From Onchocerca volvulus (Eukaryota; Nematoda; Chromadorea; Rhabditida; Onchocercidae): a stretch of DNA of 64,000 nt. A program made the position numbers and the translations under genes. The stretch spans positions 13,021,208 to 13,085,207 of the forward strand of contig HG738138.1 in assembly GCA_000499405.2 (NCBI GenBank), given 5' to 3'. The notes under the pieces are model-generated. The model worked only from the letters and a program-made list of their open reading frames with translations, did not search any database and had not been told where the DNA came from. How positions within the stretch are numbered: position 1 is the first letter of the stretch; every line of letters starts with the position of its first letter. Positions 32,477-45,433 of the stretch are shown here, piece by piece.

Positions 32477-35400
32477 ATGGATTCGACTGAAAATTATATG
32501 AAATATATCAGTTCTACTTCAGAACTACAGGTAGTATAAGTTTTCAACTTATTCCATGTTGAATTCCTTTTTCACGGAACAAGACCGTAAATTTTGACAA
32601 CTCGAGATATGTTTGGCGAATTAGGGTTTGCGATCAAAAACTGTAATTCGAATATTTTGGATTGCTTCCAAGAGATTTTCTTTTTTCGTGAGATATGTGT
32701 GTATGTGTCTACTCTTGTCCACGGTTGAGTACAAGTCTAATTAAGCCAATTAAGCCAGTTTCAACTTATTTTACTAATAAACAATTAGTTCATGAGAAAT
32801 CGATTTTTTACATTCAAGCTAAAATCCCCCCGTAATATATAGTGGCTTTGATCGTTGCAGAGTGATGGTATCCAAAACGAACATTTGGATGACTCGACAG
32901 AATGGCAATTGCTCGAACCTCTCTGTGATGTTTCTGTAAGTACAAGCAATATTTGTCAGATGTTGACATCAGTATATTACTCATACGCTTGTAATTTTAG
33001 GAGGCGGTAAAACAGAAATTTGGTCCGTTGGATTCCTTAGATAATGGAGATTTTCAGCAGTTCGAGTTTAATCAGCATTCGTCTCATTTATCTGAAAGAA
33101 ATCGAGAATTGATACATCGATGGCAACAACTTGCAACATGGTATTTTGTACTTTCTGCGGATTTGTCCGTGTCATCCGAATTTTTATAAAATTTCTGCAT
33201 TGGCCACGCAATTTGTAGCATTTCAACTCATAAGTCCCCTACATACGATCCTGAGCAAATATACTATGAATTGGACATTCTATGAATGCAATTCTTTCCC
33301 TTTTTAATGTCTTTTTGTTTGTATCAGGTGTGCGAAGCATCCAGATGATCCATGGGTAAAATTCCATTTCGATACATTACCTGTAAGAAATTGTAAACGT
33401 CATCGTTATTCATCTATACATCAGTGCTGGGAAATTGATAATGTGCAAGTGAAATTGCATCCAGAGGTGTTGTAATCTTATTTTTTCAGCCTTATTCGAT
33501 AAGGTTATTTTGAAATACTGATTGATTTTATCTGCTAAGTTGAGGTAGATTGTAAGCATCGAATGCCGAAAATGCATCAGTTAAAAGAAATATTCATAAA
33601 TGATTCCGGTGAGTCAATTACTTGCAGTACTTAAAAATAAAAGTGTGGAGTAACTTATACTACATATTTCAATTCACTTATTCAATAGTCGGGCATAATT
33701 ACTTGCACTAATAATTTACTCATGTATATCATTTGAAGCCTTTTGCTCGAGGCGCAATGCGCGAGTGTTATCGTTTGAAAAAGCTCGGATCGCGTGATAA
33801 AAATGACGATTGGGACCATGCACAGAATTATGTTGCTAAAAAATACATAAGAAGTGTTGATAAAGAAGTTTGTTGTTTTCGATTTAGCGCATGTTAGATT
33901 TGTAATACACTTGCTGTCAAAAATAAAAAAGGCCAGAAAAAGATTTGAAAAAATCATTGAGATTTTTTAAAGATCCATGTGGATGTCTCAGTTTTGTTAT
34001 CATATTTTTTGTATGATAGTTTATAATTAATCAGTTTGGTTAAATAGCATAATTTTATGCTTATTGAATTTCATGAGATTTTTTTTCGCTAATCAGTTGA
34101 AAAAAAATTTTTTTTTTGACAAATATTTAGTTTTAAATAGGGGAATAGATGTTTGCTGTTGTAGGTACTATTTGAAGATGTGAAGTTGCAGATGGACAGT
34201 AAACTTTGGGCTGAGGAATTTAATCGACATCATCCACCCAAAAAAGTAATTCCATCTTTAGTAATTTACTTTATTAAAAATAACGATTTTCAGTTGAGAG
34301 GAAGAGCTATTGTATCGTAGCGAATATATGAGCATGAATCAACTTTTACATTTTCTATAATTCGTAAACACTGTTTAGATTGACATTTTCCAAGTATGCA
34401 TTCTGGAATTCCTTGATGAAGAACATGCATTTTATCATCTTGAGCGTTTCATAGAGGGCGAATATATTAAATATAACTCCAATTCTGGCTTTGTAGCAGA
34501 TGTTTGTCGTAAGACGCCACAGGTTAATTACCATAGATATGCTACTTATTTACTGTTTAAGTTAGTAATTATTTTTGAAACAAGAGAAGTATTGAAGGCG
34601 ATGACTTTTGGATATGCTTATATTTGTAGGCCTTTAGCCACTTTACATTTGAACGTAGTGGGCATCAGTTGATTGTTGTCGATATTCAAGGAGTGGGAGA
34701 TTTGTACACCGATCCTCAAATACATACCGTATGCTTTTTGTATCTTGTCAAATTGCAAAATTTATCAGTTTATTTGTTCAGTTTTTTTGCAATATTTCAT
34801 TTGAAGTCTCCATCGGCAGTTCAGATTGATGAGAAGTGATATTTTGTGGTGTTTACGTTCATCTGGGCTTACAACTTAAATATTCGGAAAAAAAAAAACT
34901 AGTGGAATCATTGTTAGATTGAAAAGTTTGCAATTCTATATTTTCATTTTCAAAAATTTCAATTTCAATTTATTTCCTGTTGCATAGTTTTAAAAATAGC
35001 CGAAATTATTATCACATACATCATTAAGAAAATTCAGGCAACTGGAGAAGGTTATGGTAGTGGAAATCTTGGTACGAGAGGAATGGCATTATTTTTCCAT
35101 TCCCATATGTGCAACGACATTTGTCGATCAATGTGCTTGACAGAGTTTGATCTTTCCGAAAGCGAAAGAAATGCCCTCAAGAGAGGTGTTAATGTCGAAA
35201 GGGTAAATACTCAACTTTTTTATAGAGTGAAAAGAATCGGTGCAGTTTTTTACATAAATTTAAATCGATAAAGGAAAAAATAATCGACCATGTTATATGT
35301 TAATGTAAAGGGAAAGGTGTTTTCTCTTCAGTAATACCATGGGCATGTGATTAGATGATTTTACGTAGTATTATCTCGATGAACACTAATATAGATCTTT

Positions 35401-38400
35401 AATTTTATAGAATTGGTATTCACTGACAAGAAGTAGTAGTAATAGACCAGCAAGCATTTGTTCATCTCTTGTTGAAGAAAGAGGTGATGCTATGGAAAAA
35501 CTGCGACGCAGAACAGTATCAGTGAACAGTTCGGGAAGACGTTCTTCAGGTATATACGTTTATGTTAACCTATCATTGGGGAACATTCTCTTCCGTACAG
35601 GAACTGATTCAAGAATCAATTTTATAAGACATTCAATATGATAACAATTACTTTGGTAAAGCAAGCATTAATACTGAGATGCAACCGCCTATATTTGGTT
35701 TCAAATTCCGTCCTTTTAAGAATCTACATAATTACATATTTATTTCAGGTACAATTCACAGTTTTTTATTTTTCGTTATTGAAATAATATCTTCTGAAAG
35801 AAATCCCACATAATATCTTCATGTGGGATTTCTTTCATGTACATCTAGCCATGCATTAGCGATATTTAGATTTTGTCGGCTCTTTATGGCATGTAATGTT
35901 TTGCTATAATGTATGAAAACAAAAATCCTAGTAATAACAAAATCACGGACTTTATTTTTTTAGCGTCTTCGTTTTGTGATGAACATAGCACTGATACTCA
36001 ACATTCTGATGTACGACTTTCTTACGATTGTTTTGAACAAGTTCTGTATGATTCTGATAAGTCTATGGCTAAACGATTCACCAGTTCATGTTCCTCAAAT
36101 TTATTTGATTCAGTAGATAATGAGGTATTATCATCGAAATCATCTTTCGATTTTCATGTTTTGTTCAGTTTTATTAGTTATTTGAATTTAAAACTTACAG
36201 TTTGAAAAGAAAAATGTAGCAAAATACATGCTGAATGGAAGATGCTTGATATTTTTGGACTTCTGAACAACTAAAATGAAATTTTAGGCAAAAGAAGTAA
36301 TGTGTCAAGATCCTCAGGTGGGAAGTTTGAGTAGCTGCAGTTCAAGAATGACTCGAGTAAGCTTCGTATTTAATATGACATAACATGTTTACAATACTGT
36401 TAAATTAAATTGAGGCTCTTAGTTCAGATTTACCTACAGTATATTATCCAGGAAGCAGAAAGAGAAGCATATTGGTTTGAAAAACGCAAGCTTTCACGAC
36501 CGGCAGGGCTCCTATCGGAATCGAAAATCAATGAATTATCTGAATTCTCGCAAAAGATTCATGGTACGAATTGCATTCTTGGCCAGGTAACTTTATAAAT
36601 TCGATATCATTTTCCTTTGCGCACGTAGTTTTCTCTTTTATTTGACATTTAAAACAGACTGACATACTCCTTTGATCCTGTAATTACAAATACGGCATTT
36701 AAGATTTTCTATCAGGTTAATTTACAGATGTTAGAGAAACCAACTTTCAAAGACCAATAGTTGTGACGCAAATGATACCTTAAACTACTGTTGGAAGCTT
36801 GCATCCAGTATTTCCTTCATCCTGAGGTCTTTCAAGAATACCGAGTGCATTCCTAGTTCGCATCGTAATATTTCAGATACATTTGGATCTTGCGCGTTAT
36901 CATGAATTGGGACAATTCGTTGACAAATCGACTTTTGTTTGTTCGGAGATAGAAAACATTTATTCGACGAAAGATTACGGGAATAAAAAAAATGCTGGTA
37001 TTGATTGTTTTGTGCCTATATATTCTTGTAGCTTTTCCAAATACAGATGAGTTAATATAAAAATGAGATTATAAAAAATTTTCTTATTCGAATATTATGT
37101 TGCAGTAGGAAAAAGACTTCCTAATTAAGAATTTCAGTTGATTTCAGGGAACTATATTGACTACGACAAAGATGCAGCTTTCTATCATCTTGACATTGCT
37201 CGACGCTGTGGTGTTCTTGAAGCGATAATTACCATGGCTAAAATGGCTTTTGGTTCTTTTTAATACTTGTCATATTTTTATTAAATGAAAAGATTAGATT
37301 CAGTCCTGTTTTTGTTGTATTTAGGTCAATCTCACGAGCTGCTAAAAGAAGTAATTTGTGAAGAAGTTTGGGAAAATGATGATTTACAAGGAACTGGTTT
37401 CGAGCTTATGGAATGTGCTGCAAATATGGGTGATCAGTCCGCCGTCATTTTCATTGCACAAGCATATGAAACGGGTCGTTTTCTGAGGCCAATGAAGTTG
37501 CTTTTGCAATATGATTTTATTTAGTCCATCTAGTCTCTATTTATGTCTTTATGGTCTCGTAAAAGTCAGATTAATCCAAACCAAAATAACGAGATGTTTT
37601 TTTCTCTCCCTTTTATTTGTGTTATTTTTACAGAGATAGGGAGAAAGACAAACCGTCAAGCATTTAAATACTGGATGGGAATTTTTCAGAAAACCTTCGT
37701 GGCCAAAAGCTGTTATATGGTATGAAAAAGCTTTAAATTTTCTTCAAAGCTCGGAAACAAATGAAAACGAAACGCCTCACGAAGGTGTCCGTCCTCGTTA
37801 TGAGTTACTGGAGCGAATGGCAATAATGTACAAAGAGGGTATGCAAATTCGTGTATTGGAATCCAAGTTTATTTGCTTTTCATTTGCGCTTTTCACATCT
37901 TTTCAAATATGATTAGATCCTTTTTTGTCTATTATCACAAAATTAGCTATCTTATGCTATGTCTTCCACATCAAAATCTAGTGGAGATTGCAAACTAACT
38001 CTTCAAGATCTTCTTCCACCAAATTGTAACCAAGATCGTTGAGATTGCTAGTGGGATATTCCTAGACAAATTCCGTTCAAGAAATTGAACTGAGGTAATA
38101 AGCAAAGAATTTTGTATGCATGAAAATGTCCGAAAAAATAAAAAACAAATTTTCACTCGCATCTAGCAAAACAAAATATGTGTTTGCATACTTCGCCATG
38201 AATATTTTGTGCAAAATACTTTCAAATAAAGATTTAAAAAAGGGTTCGATAACTAACCAATCAAATTATGTATAGATATATGCAATTTTGATTCGAATTA
38301 TTGTTGTGATCGTAAATAAAAGTGATTTACATATGACTATAGCATTACTAAAAAGGCAGGAGTTCAAAGTTTGTGACATCGTGCAGTTACGGAATGTTTT

Positions 38401-38735
38401 TCATTAACAAGCTTTAGAGACTGTACATATTTTGGCGTAATGATCTTAATCAGATCCTGCATTCAAAAGTGATAGCTTATTCAACTTGATACTTTTCTTT
38501 TTTTCTCTCTTTCTCCTTCTCTCTCACACAGGAAATATCTTTGGTATCACTAGTTAGTTAATTACTTTGATTTATAATTATTTTATAATTTTTGTTTATT
38601 TTAGGTGGATATGGATTGTTGCAAGACTTAACGAAAGCATATGATTTGTATACTGAGGCAGCTGTTTCAGCAACAGAGGCTATGCGAGGAAAATTAGCCA
38701 ACAAATATTATGAATTGGCAGAACAATGTGTATAA
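32477..38735 (+). CDS. efk-1: Eukaryotic elongation factor 2 kinase (alpha-kinase family)
   Basis: This calcium/calmodulin-dependent atypical kinase phosphorylates eEF2 and slows translation elongation. Eighteen exons join in phase to 743 aa: 32477-32530, 32861-32935, 33001-33140, 33328-33466, 33739-33867, 34165-34245, 34379-34522, 34630-34728, 35038-35202, 35411-35549, 35964-36124, 36288-36356, 36428-36586, 36877-36997, 37148-37252, 37325-37496, 37690-37838, 38605-38735. DPWVKFHF (W99) matches the calmodulin-binding motif. The alpha-kinase core has PFARGAMRECY, VAKKYI (K170), ERFIEGEYIKYNSNSGFV, VVDIQGVGDLYTDPQ (D272, D282) and GNLGTRG (296-302), then zinc ligands in HMCNDICRSM. A Ser-rich regulatory loop spans about 345-470. 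SEL1-like helical repeats fill about 500-740, ending near GGYGLLQDLTKAYDLY. The exon 13 start could instead be 36440 or 36452, both in frame. Exon 15 uses a poor GTTCTT donor. Exon 16 uses GTTGCT, chosen because it restores length against the family. Confidence 0.96.
35795..35837. repeat. Perfect 17-bp inverted repeat in efk-1 intron 10
   Basis: TGAAAGAAATCCCACAT (35795-35811) is followed after the 9-nt loop AATATCTTC by its exact reverse complement (35821-35837). It sits in the intron between exons 10 and 11, so the efk-1 pre-mRNA could fold into a stable stem there. The mixed base composition makes chance less likely than for the AT-only palindromes. Confidence 0.9.
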
Positions 38736-39396
38736 ATATGTTTCAGGCCTTAAATTGCAATTTTTACTTTTATATTGTTCATTTATACTACAGCTCACCT
38801 CAACTTTTAAATGATCTATCTTCGTTCTTCAAAAATCTTTTTAATTCTGTTGATATCTATACTTGAAATTTGCACGACTTTGTCTATTTCTCGATATTTA
38901 AAATATTTCATCATCTCCTCATATCTTCCAGCAATCTTTGCATTGCCAAATGACAATCTGTGATTATGTAGATAGGGAGAAGATCGCGAAATTGTCATAT
39001 GTGCCTAGTTTTGAAATGACCTGAGTGATCACTTAAAACATAAATTCTTGAACATCGTGAGATTTCATTTTCGAAATCCTTTAAAAGAAATCTGTTAAAT
39101 CCAACTTGCAATTTTCCTCTTTCGGGTCGATATGGCAACGGGAAATTCCTCCAGTGTTTTATTTATTTTTGTTATTGTTGTTTCCTGATATTACAGAAGT
39201 TGCCGCTAGCTTTCTCAACCCTTTTGTTTGTTCATTTTTTCTGATACTAATAATTTATTTTTTAGAGCTCTATGTTGAGCTGTTGGCATATCTTTCAGTC
39301 GATCTTTAATGCAATAAATTTCAATCTCAGTCTTCAGCATCCTATTGGAATGATATCTGTGTTCAATACGTGCAATAGAGTAATAAATCGCAAAAT
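38736..39396. other. Convergent 3' intergenic gap between efk-1 and dyf-19-like gene
   Basis: About 660 bp between two tail-to-tail stop codons, presumably both 3' UTRs. The short open frames here have no recognisable features. Confidence 0.6.
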
Positions 39397-42300
39397 TTAA
39401 GTTTGCGTATTTAGACTTTGTTGTGAAGTAGCACTTTCCAGTGTTCCGGCATGCATCTTTAATATTGCATGATAGGTTTCTTTTTCCCTAAAAAAGATTA
39501 AGACCAGATATTACGAATTTCTACAAATTCCGACTTGAAGATGTTTCTGCTACAAAATAAAGAAGGTGGTAACCTTCGGTTGGGCTTTTCCTCGACATAT
39601 GGATCTGTGATGAAGTCCGGCCCGTTTGTATCCAGTGATGGCATTACTTGCTGTAAAAAATCTGTCAGGCTCTCTTGAAGACAATTTGAGAAGAGTAAAT
39701 TTGGAATAGAAAACAGAAGAAATCTCTTTAAATTTTACATGGTTTCACCATATGTTATGATCGGATTTAATGAATCTGAATTCCTACTCACTATAAGTAA
39801 TAATTCAGCGGTGTGTATATTGTTCCTGATGTTTACCTGAAATTGCTGATTCCTTGGATTACGCTTCCTTCGAACGTCATTTTGAATGCTTTCCAGTTGT
39901 TTGCGGCATCGTTCCAATTCGAAACATTCATCTATAAGTGCTCGTTCCAATGCCACCAGCTGGAAATGAATGTGAAAACATGATTAATCCTGACATAAGC
40001 TTTGAATCTTGAAAAAAAATACCTCTTGGTATTTCTGTTCATAAATTCTTTGCGTATTCTGCAAAATATCTTCGGCATTTTGCACCTGAAAAAGATTTAA
40101 TTTTGATTATTTAAATTGAATTATTACAGATTACTCTCAAGTTCTTTTTCATGATTTTGATCGTCCCACGCAAAAGTGAACTGACCTCTTTCAGTTTATG
40201 ATCAAGCTGTTCGGCTTCCATTTTCAACCTAACTACATCCTGCTGTCGTTGCGCATCAAATGCGCTCTTTTCAGCTTCCAGTGATGATTTTGCAGCCATT
40301 ACTCGCATTATCAGGTCATGCTGCTCACGAAGAAAATTGGACTGCAAAAGAAAATTGGAAGCAATCATTTTTGCGAAACTCTGAAGTGCGCCTTTTAATT
40401 GTCCTCCCGCATATTCAAATTCACAGGAAGAGACTTTTAGGAAGAGTGCGAGAAAAGAGAAATCTTTTTAGATTAGCTTATATTTTTTGTCTTTCTCAAG
40501 AGACAAAACTGTTCTGAATGCCTGAATGTTTTTGAGGAAAGACAATAATGTAAAGTGACGCAACCTTTGAAGCCTCAATTTCGATCTTTTGTTTTTCCGT
40601 TGCATCCAGAATTTGTAGCTGCTCACTTTTAAATGCTTCTTTTTCTGCATTTAATTTTTGGCGTTCTTCACGTACTTGCCACTTTTCCTGAAATGAGTGG
40701 TTTCAATATTCCGGGTTAAATTCAATCATTTAACTGTATTTCAATAAATTTTAGTATCAAACTTCAATATAAATGAATTCAGTGCCTGAAGAATTGCCCG
40801 AAGCGAAATTTAGATTTTTCAAAAAATAGTTCAGGTTTTTTCCGAAAAATTTGAGTATCTGATTTTATCTCATTTTACTTATCAAATTTCTATTCAAAAT
40901 TTACTTAAAATTTTGGTCTCCATCGTATATGAACATGATCTCCTCCTGGATGACCGAAAGATTAGGTTATTTTTTCCAAATATTGTTCAACATGCTTTAC
41001 ATCAAGTCAGCACTTAACTGCTATATTGAAATATCAATAAGACACCAACTTTCAGAGTATTTTGTTCGCTATTGTCGTACAAACTTTGTAGTTTCAGATT
41101 TAATTCGATCACATGTTGTTTTTCATTCGCCATCCATTCTTCTTCCTTTTTGATTCTGAATTGATTTTAATTATATGTATTAATTCCGTTGCATTCTTCC
41201 TGAAGATGAATTGTACGGATAACCGAGCCAGTCACTGCTAAATCCTTTATGAATTGAAACCGAGATGGAAATGGAAACCGATTTCTCCTCTAACAACGCA
41301 TCATCTGATTGACCTCGTATAAATACCGAATTTCACGTTTCATTCTTTTTTTTCGCCAACCTTTCTTCTCGAATTTCGAGCTGTTGCTCTCTGAATGAAA
41401 TGTAATGGCTCTGATCGGAGTTACTTTTATCCACTTGCTTATTCAAATTTATTGTCACTTCGCTTATTTTCACAATCAATTCCTCCATTTTCCTCAGCAT
41501 TTCCTCATAATTCCTAGAAAAAATAGGAAATGATGCTAAAAAATGTGACTTGAGTAAAATGCATATCATATCAAGCATGTAATATATAAAAAACGAATTA
41601 ATTGATTTGCAGCGAAAAAGAAACTTGGATTCTTTTTGTCCATTTATTAATGTTTCGATTTGGCTGTGGAACATGTTACGAATCGACTGGGACACGTTTT
41701 CCTGTTCACTTTTCAAACGACTCATCTGCTTCCTATAAATTTGAATGAAATTTTAGGAATTAAAAGATTCTAAAACAGGAAATATTCTTGCTTTTACTTT
41801 ATGTTGCAATTTATTTAATTTGGACTGAGTCAATCCTAAATGGCAAAAAAAAAGACCGGTGATTTTCTTCCAGACTGGCAAATTCTTCTTCAAATTGCTG
41901 TTCTCGACGTTTCACCTTTTGTTTCCATTCTTCCACTAATGCTTCTTCTTGTACTGTTTGTTTACGCTTTAAAGATTCGATTTCTCGGTTTAGGCGATTA
42001 ATCTCGTTTTCCATCCTACAAACAGTAATAGCAGTAGAGAAGACAGATGTGACAGTTTCCGGAATGATTCAAATTAAGTCTTCCCAACTTTCAAGATTCT
42101 TTAAATCAAATGCAAGCAAAGGCTCAAAACCATTTTGGTTGAATTACACCCTTACCATTGCATACGATCATATCCAGGAAGTTCAGGTGATGAGCTTGTC
42201 ATCCGATTCTTTCGACTTCTTGTTGATTCAAGTTGACTTGAATCGTTAAATCGTCTACTTTCATCAGCTTTGCTACCGGCACTAGATTTGCTCTCAGTGA

Positions 42301-44500
42301 TAGTGGCTTTTCCTGTCCAACTGCTTGCTCCGCGCCTACTGCCATATTTGTTAATTTATATTACAGTTATGAAAGACTAATAATAAATTTGAATCCATAA
42401 TTCCACAACTCATTTATCAAAGTACTGCAGAAAGTTCCGCTCTCTCTGATATTGCATTAATGATAATTATAGAAAAAACAATTTTAGTATGAGATCTGTG
42501 CAAGTCAAATATCTATGACGGCCTGAGTCTCTGATTAGTATCCTTTAAAGGCATAGGTCTATTCGTTTTCTGATTTAAATTACTTTCTTCATTGAAATCG
42601 TATAATCGCTATAACTTTATCTAACATTTGCGTCGCAACATGACATCTCGAATCAGATATAGTGGTTTTCTACCTTCAATATTTTAAAATTTCATTGATT
42701 CATAATCATCTGTGATATTTGCAATATTTTTATAATTTAATAAATTAAAATCCATCAGTGCAATACTGACCACTCTTTGGCGAAAACTGAAACTGATTTT
42801 ATCAGGTGATATTCGACATACTCCGCATTTGTACAAGTTTCATAATATAATGTACTAAGACCTATCATGTCCAAAGTATTTCAACTTTGAATATTAATAA
42901 TGGAGTAGCTTAAATGTGAATTATGAAGCCAGCAAAACAAAATTCAAGTAAGTATAATGAGCTTTTAACTAATAATGACATCTAATGTCAACACGTTTTG
43001 GATAAAACAAGGTGACAGTTGAAAGTATACTGTCTTATTACAATGCAGGAAAGACATATTTTCATTTGAGGTGTCAAATTACATTTAAATGTCACTATAC
43101 TTAATTATGTAGTTTAGGATAATAAAAGCGTTTATTCTAGTACCTACAGCTATGATTAATTAAAATACGTATCATTAAAAAAGTGAAACTCGATCTGTAG
43201 CAAGTATATGAATTTGCGAATTTTTCATTCATCGATACAGACCTAATACTTACCTGAATCCTGGTGCGAATTTCTTTTCCATGTCGGAAGCTGTTCTGTT
43301 CATGAGTTTTGTTGAGTAATCATCAGTTGTCGCGATAGTAGTTGTATCTCTGATACTGCAACGAAGTTGTGGTCAATTTTTCCAATTTTTTACCCTTCAC
43401 TATTAAAAAAGAAAAAAAAAACAAAGGTTTGCTTTGAAGGATGATGCCTTATATAGTACCAGTGTAGTGCCTGGATAGATCATTACACCCGAAATCGAAA
43501 AGATTGATATGCTGTGATGACATTTGATAACAGTATAGAGACAGCAAAATAACTAAAAATATGCTCACTCAGACGGATGCTCCGGTGTTTTGTTTTTCTT
43601 AAATACTGTTTGCTCTCGCTGAAATTTGTTAAATATTGAATATATTTAATATATTTATATTCAACATATGAATATATTGAATATATTTATATTCTATACA
43701 TTCATACATTGAATATATTTATTGGATATATTTTGAATATATTTAATGAATATATTTATATATTCACAAGTGCATAAAGTGTTGAAGTATTGAAGCATTA
43801 TAAATTGAAGAAAGAGAAGAAGCTTTTTATAATCTCAAAGAAAAATAAAAGGAAACCTGCTGAAATTCACCATCACTTAATTCATCCATAAATGATACGG
43901 TTGACTTCTTTGTAGGAAAAAAGTCGTCAATATTTTTTTTGTGTTTTTTCTCCTAGAATGACATATAAAATTGAGTTAAAAAGGAATAAAATTATCTATA
44001 CTAGTATTTTTTCAATTAAAAAATTATAGGTAAATCATCTGCTTTTCACTGTTTTTTGAAAAATCCGTAAGGAATACAGGCATAGATGTTTTTCACGAAT
44101 TTCTCAATATTCAAGCAAAAAAATATAAAAATAAAAAATAAATGAACCTTCTGAGGATTACCAAGTAAATTATCTATGTTCAAAAGACCTTTTCTTGATG
44201 TAGCATCTTTTTTTCGCCCGAACAATTCTTCATCCATATTATCAATATCCTAAAAAATAGCTTAAAATAATTCTGAATAAAATAATACATTGGTTTGGAT
44301 CTCAAAACTGATATCAACCAATAATTAATGCTCAAATATTTAGAGGATAGCCATTTCCCTAGTAGTTAATACTGATCAATAATGTAATCATATTCTGATC
44401 AATAAAGTTATGCGACAACAGTTAACAAAAAATATTGTTTCCAATGCCACAAACTTACTTTAAGCAAATTTGCAACATTATCAGAATCGCTATCAACCAT
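39397..44500 (-). CDS. dyf-19: FBF1/DYF-19-like coiled-coil protein of ciliary transition fibres
   Basis: FBF1 (DYF-19 in C. elegans) sits at basal-body transition fibres and gates intraflagellar transport into cilia. Sixteen exons join in phase to 577 aa: 44500-44459, 44249-44148, 43952-43857, 43618-43569, 43355-43254, 42338-42156, 42015-41857, 41732-41625, 41513-41361, 41155-41050, 40687-40565, 40341-40186, 40085-40023, 39959-39837, 39650-39574, 39487-39397. The acidic N-terminus with NVANLLKDIDNMDEELFG matches the FBF1 start pattern, followed by LLNIDNLLG and FMDELSD short motifs. Residues about 100-195 are Ser/Thr-rich and disordered. From about 195 to 525 there is nearly continuous coiled coil, then FITDPYVEEKP and a short tail. 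It is shorter than vertebrate FBF1 but typical for nematodes. It is divergent from the Ig-protein gene, with 933 bp between starts that contain an X-box-like site. Other basal-body coiled-coil families are the main alternative. Confidence 0.82.
43629..43765. repeat. AT-rich degenerate tandem repeat (GAATATATTTA units)
   Basis: Within intron 3 of the dyf-19-like gene, about ten variants of TTGAATATATTTA and its near-palindromic complement recur over some 137 bp. Unit length varies between about 9 and 16 bp. The array can fold on itself extensively. Confidence 0.8.
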
Positions 44501-45433
44501 TTTAACAAATTCTACTACACTTGCTCAGAAATAAAATTTATTGCTCCATTTAAAGTTTCAGGATCAGAAGAATTTAACCTAAAAAGCCAATACAATATAA
44601 ATTTGTTGGAGAAGTAAATTAAAAGAAAAGGATTATTTTTGGAAAGTATGATAGATATAATTCAACAACAGTCATGCACAAGAAGCATTACGCGTCGACT
44701 AAATTTGGCAAATCAAAGAAGCAAAAATTCAACCACTAAATTTTGTGACTGCCTATTTCCATCGGTTAACCAATGATGAATATTAATAACAAAATTCCAG
44801 CGATATCTCTATAGCAACCATAATTTTTGATTCAATTTCTCAGAACTAAATAGATGCTCTTTTATCGATTGATTTATTACAGTTTACTGAGTTCGAGTTT
44901 GTTTTTTACTGCTTTCATATTAGCTGCGAGAATATGTTTGGAATCAACAAAATTTTCATGTATGAAATAGTAATATGCAGTTGTAGGATTATTAAAAATT
45001 AAAAGAAAAACACGTATTCGAGATAATTGGAGTCAGGATTCAAATAATGCAATATGAATTTCGAAAATAGAACTCGCTGCACAGCCATAATTTCTGAGAC
45101 AGATTAGAAAATTTCCAATAGAACAACAGACAACAGACGGAATAGTTAGATGAAATGTAAATATGGGATATAGCGTTAAGTTGAAAATATATTGACGTCA
45201 TCTTCCCAGACTACATTATGATTTTGAATACACGAATTACAGCGGGAAATAACAAAATTCCTGAAGTTGTCAAGTTAAATTTATCGAATTTTTTTTCTGA
45301 AATATGTTAAAACTAATATATTCAAATGTAGATGAAACTGAATTTTGGAATATTTTGAAAAGTTCGAAAAATTGTTGATCAAAAAAAAAGAAGAGAATTG
45401 CAAAGAAAAATCATTGTGTGTTATTGATGTGCA
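44501..45433. other. Shared upstream region of divergent dyf-19-like and Ig-protein genes
   Basis: 933 bp between two start codons on opposite strands. It should contain both promoters. The only specific element I can point to is the X-box-like site at 44805-44818. No coding exon was seen. Confidence 0.6.
44805..44818 (-). promoter_or_regulatory. Candidate RFX/DAF-19 X-box
   Basis: On the minus strand this reads GTTGCTATAGAGAT. It matches 13 of 14 positions of the nematode X-box consensus RYYNYYATRRNRAC; only the last C is replaced by T. It lies about 305 bp upstream of the ATG of the dyf-19-like ciliary gene, slightly farther than the usual range of about 250 bp in C. elegans. X-boxes drive ciliary gene expression through RFX factors, so the site fits the gene's proposed role. 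A 14-bp degenerate match can occur by chance. Confidence 0.4.
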
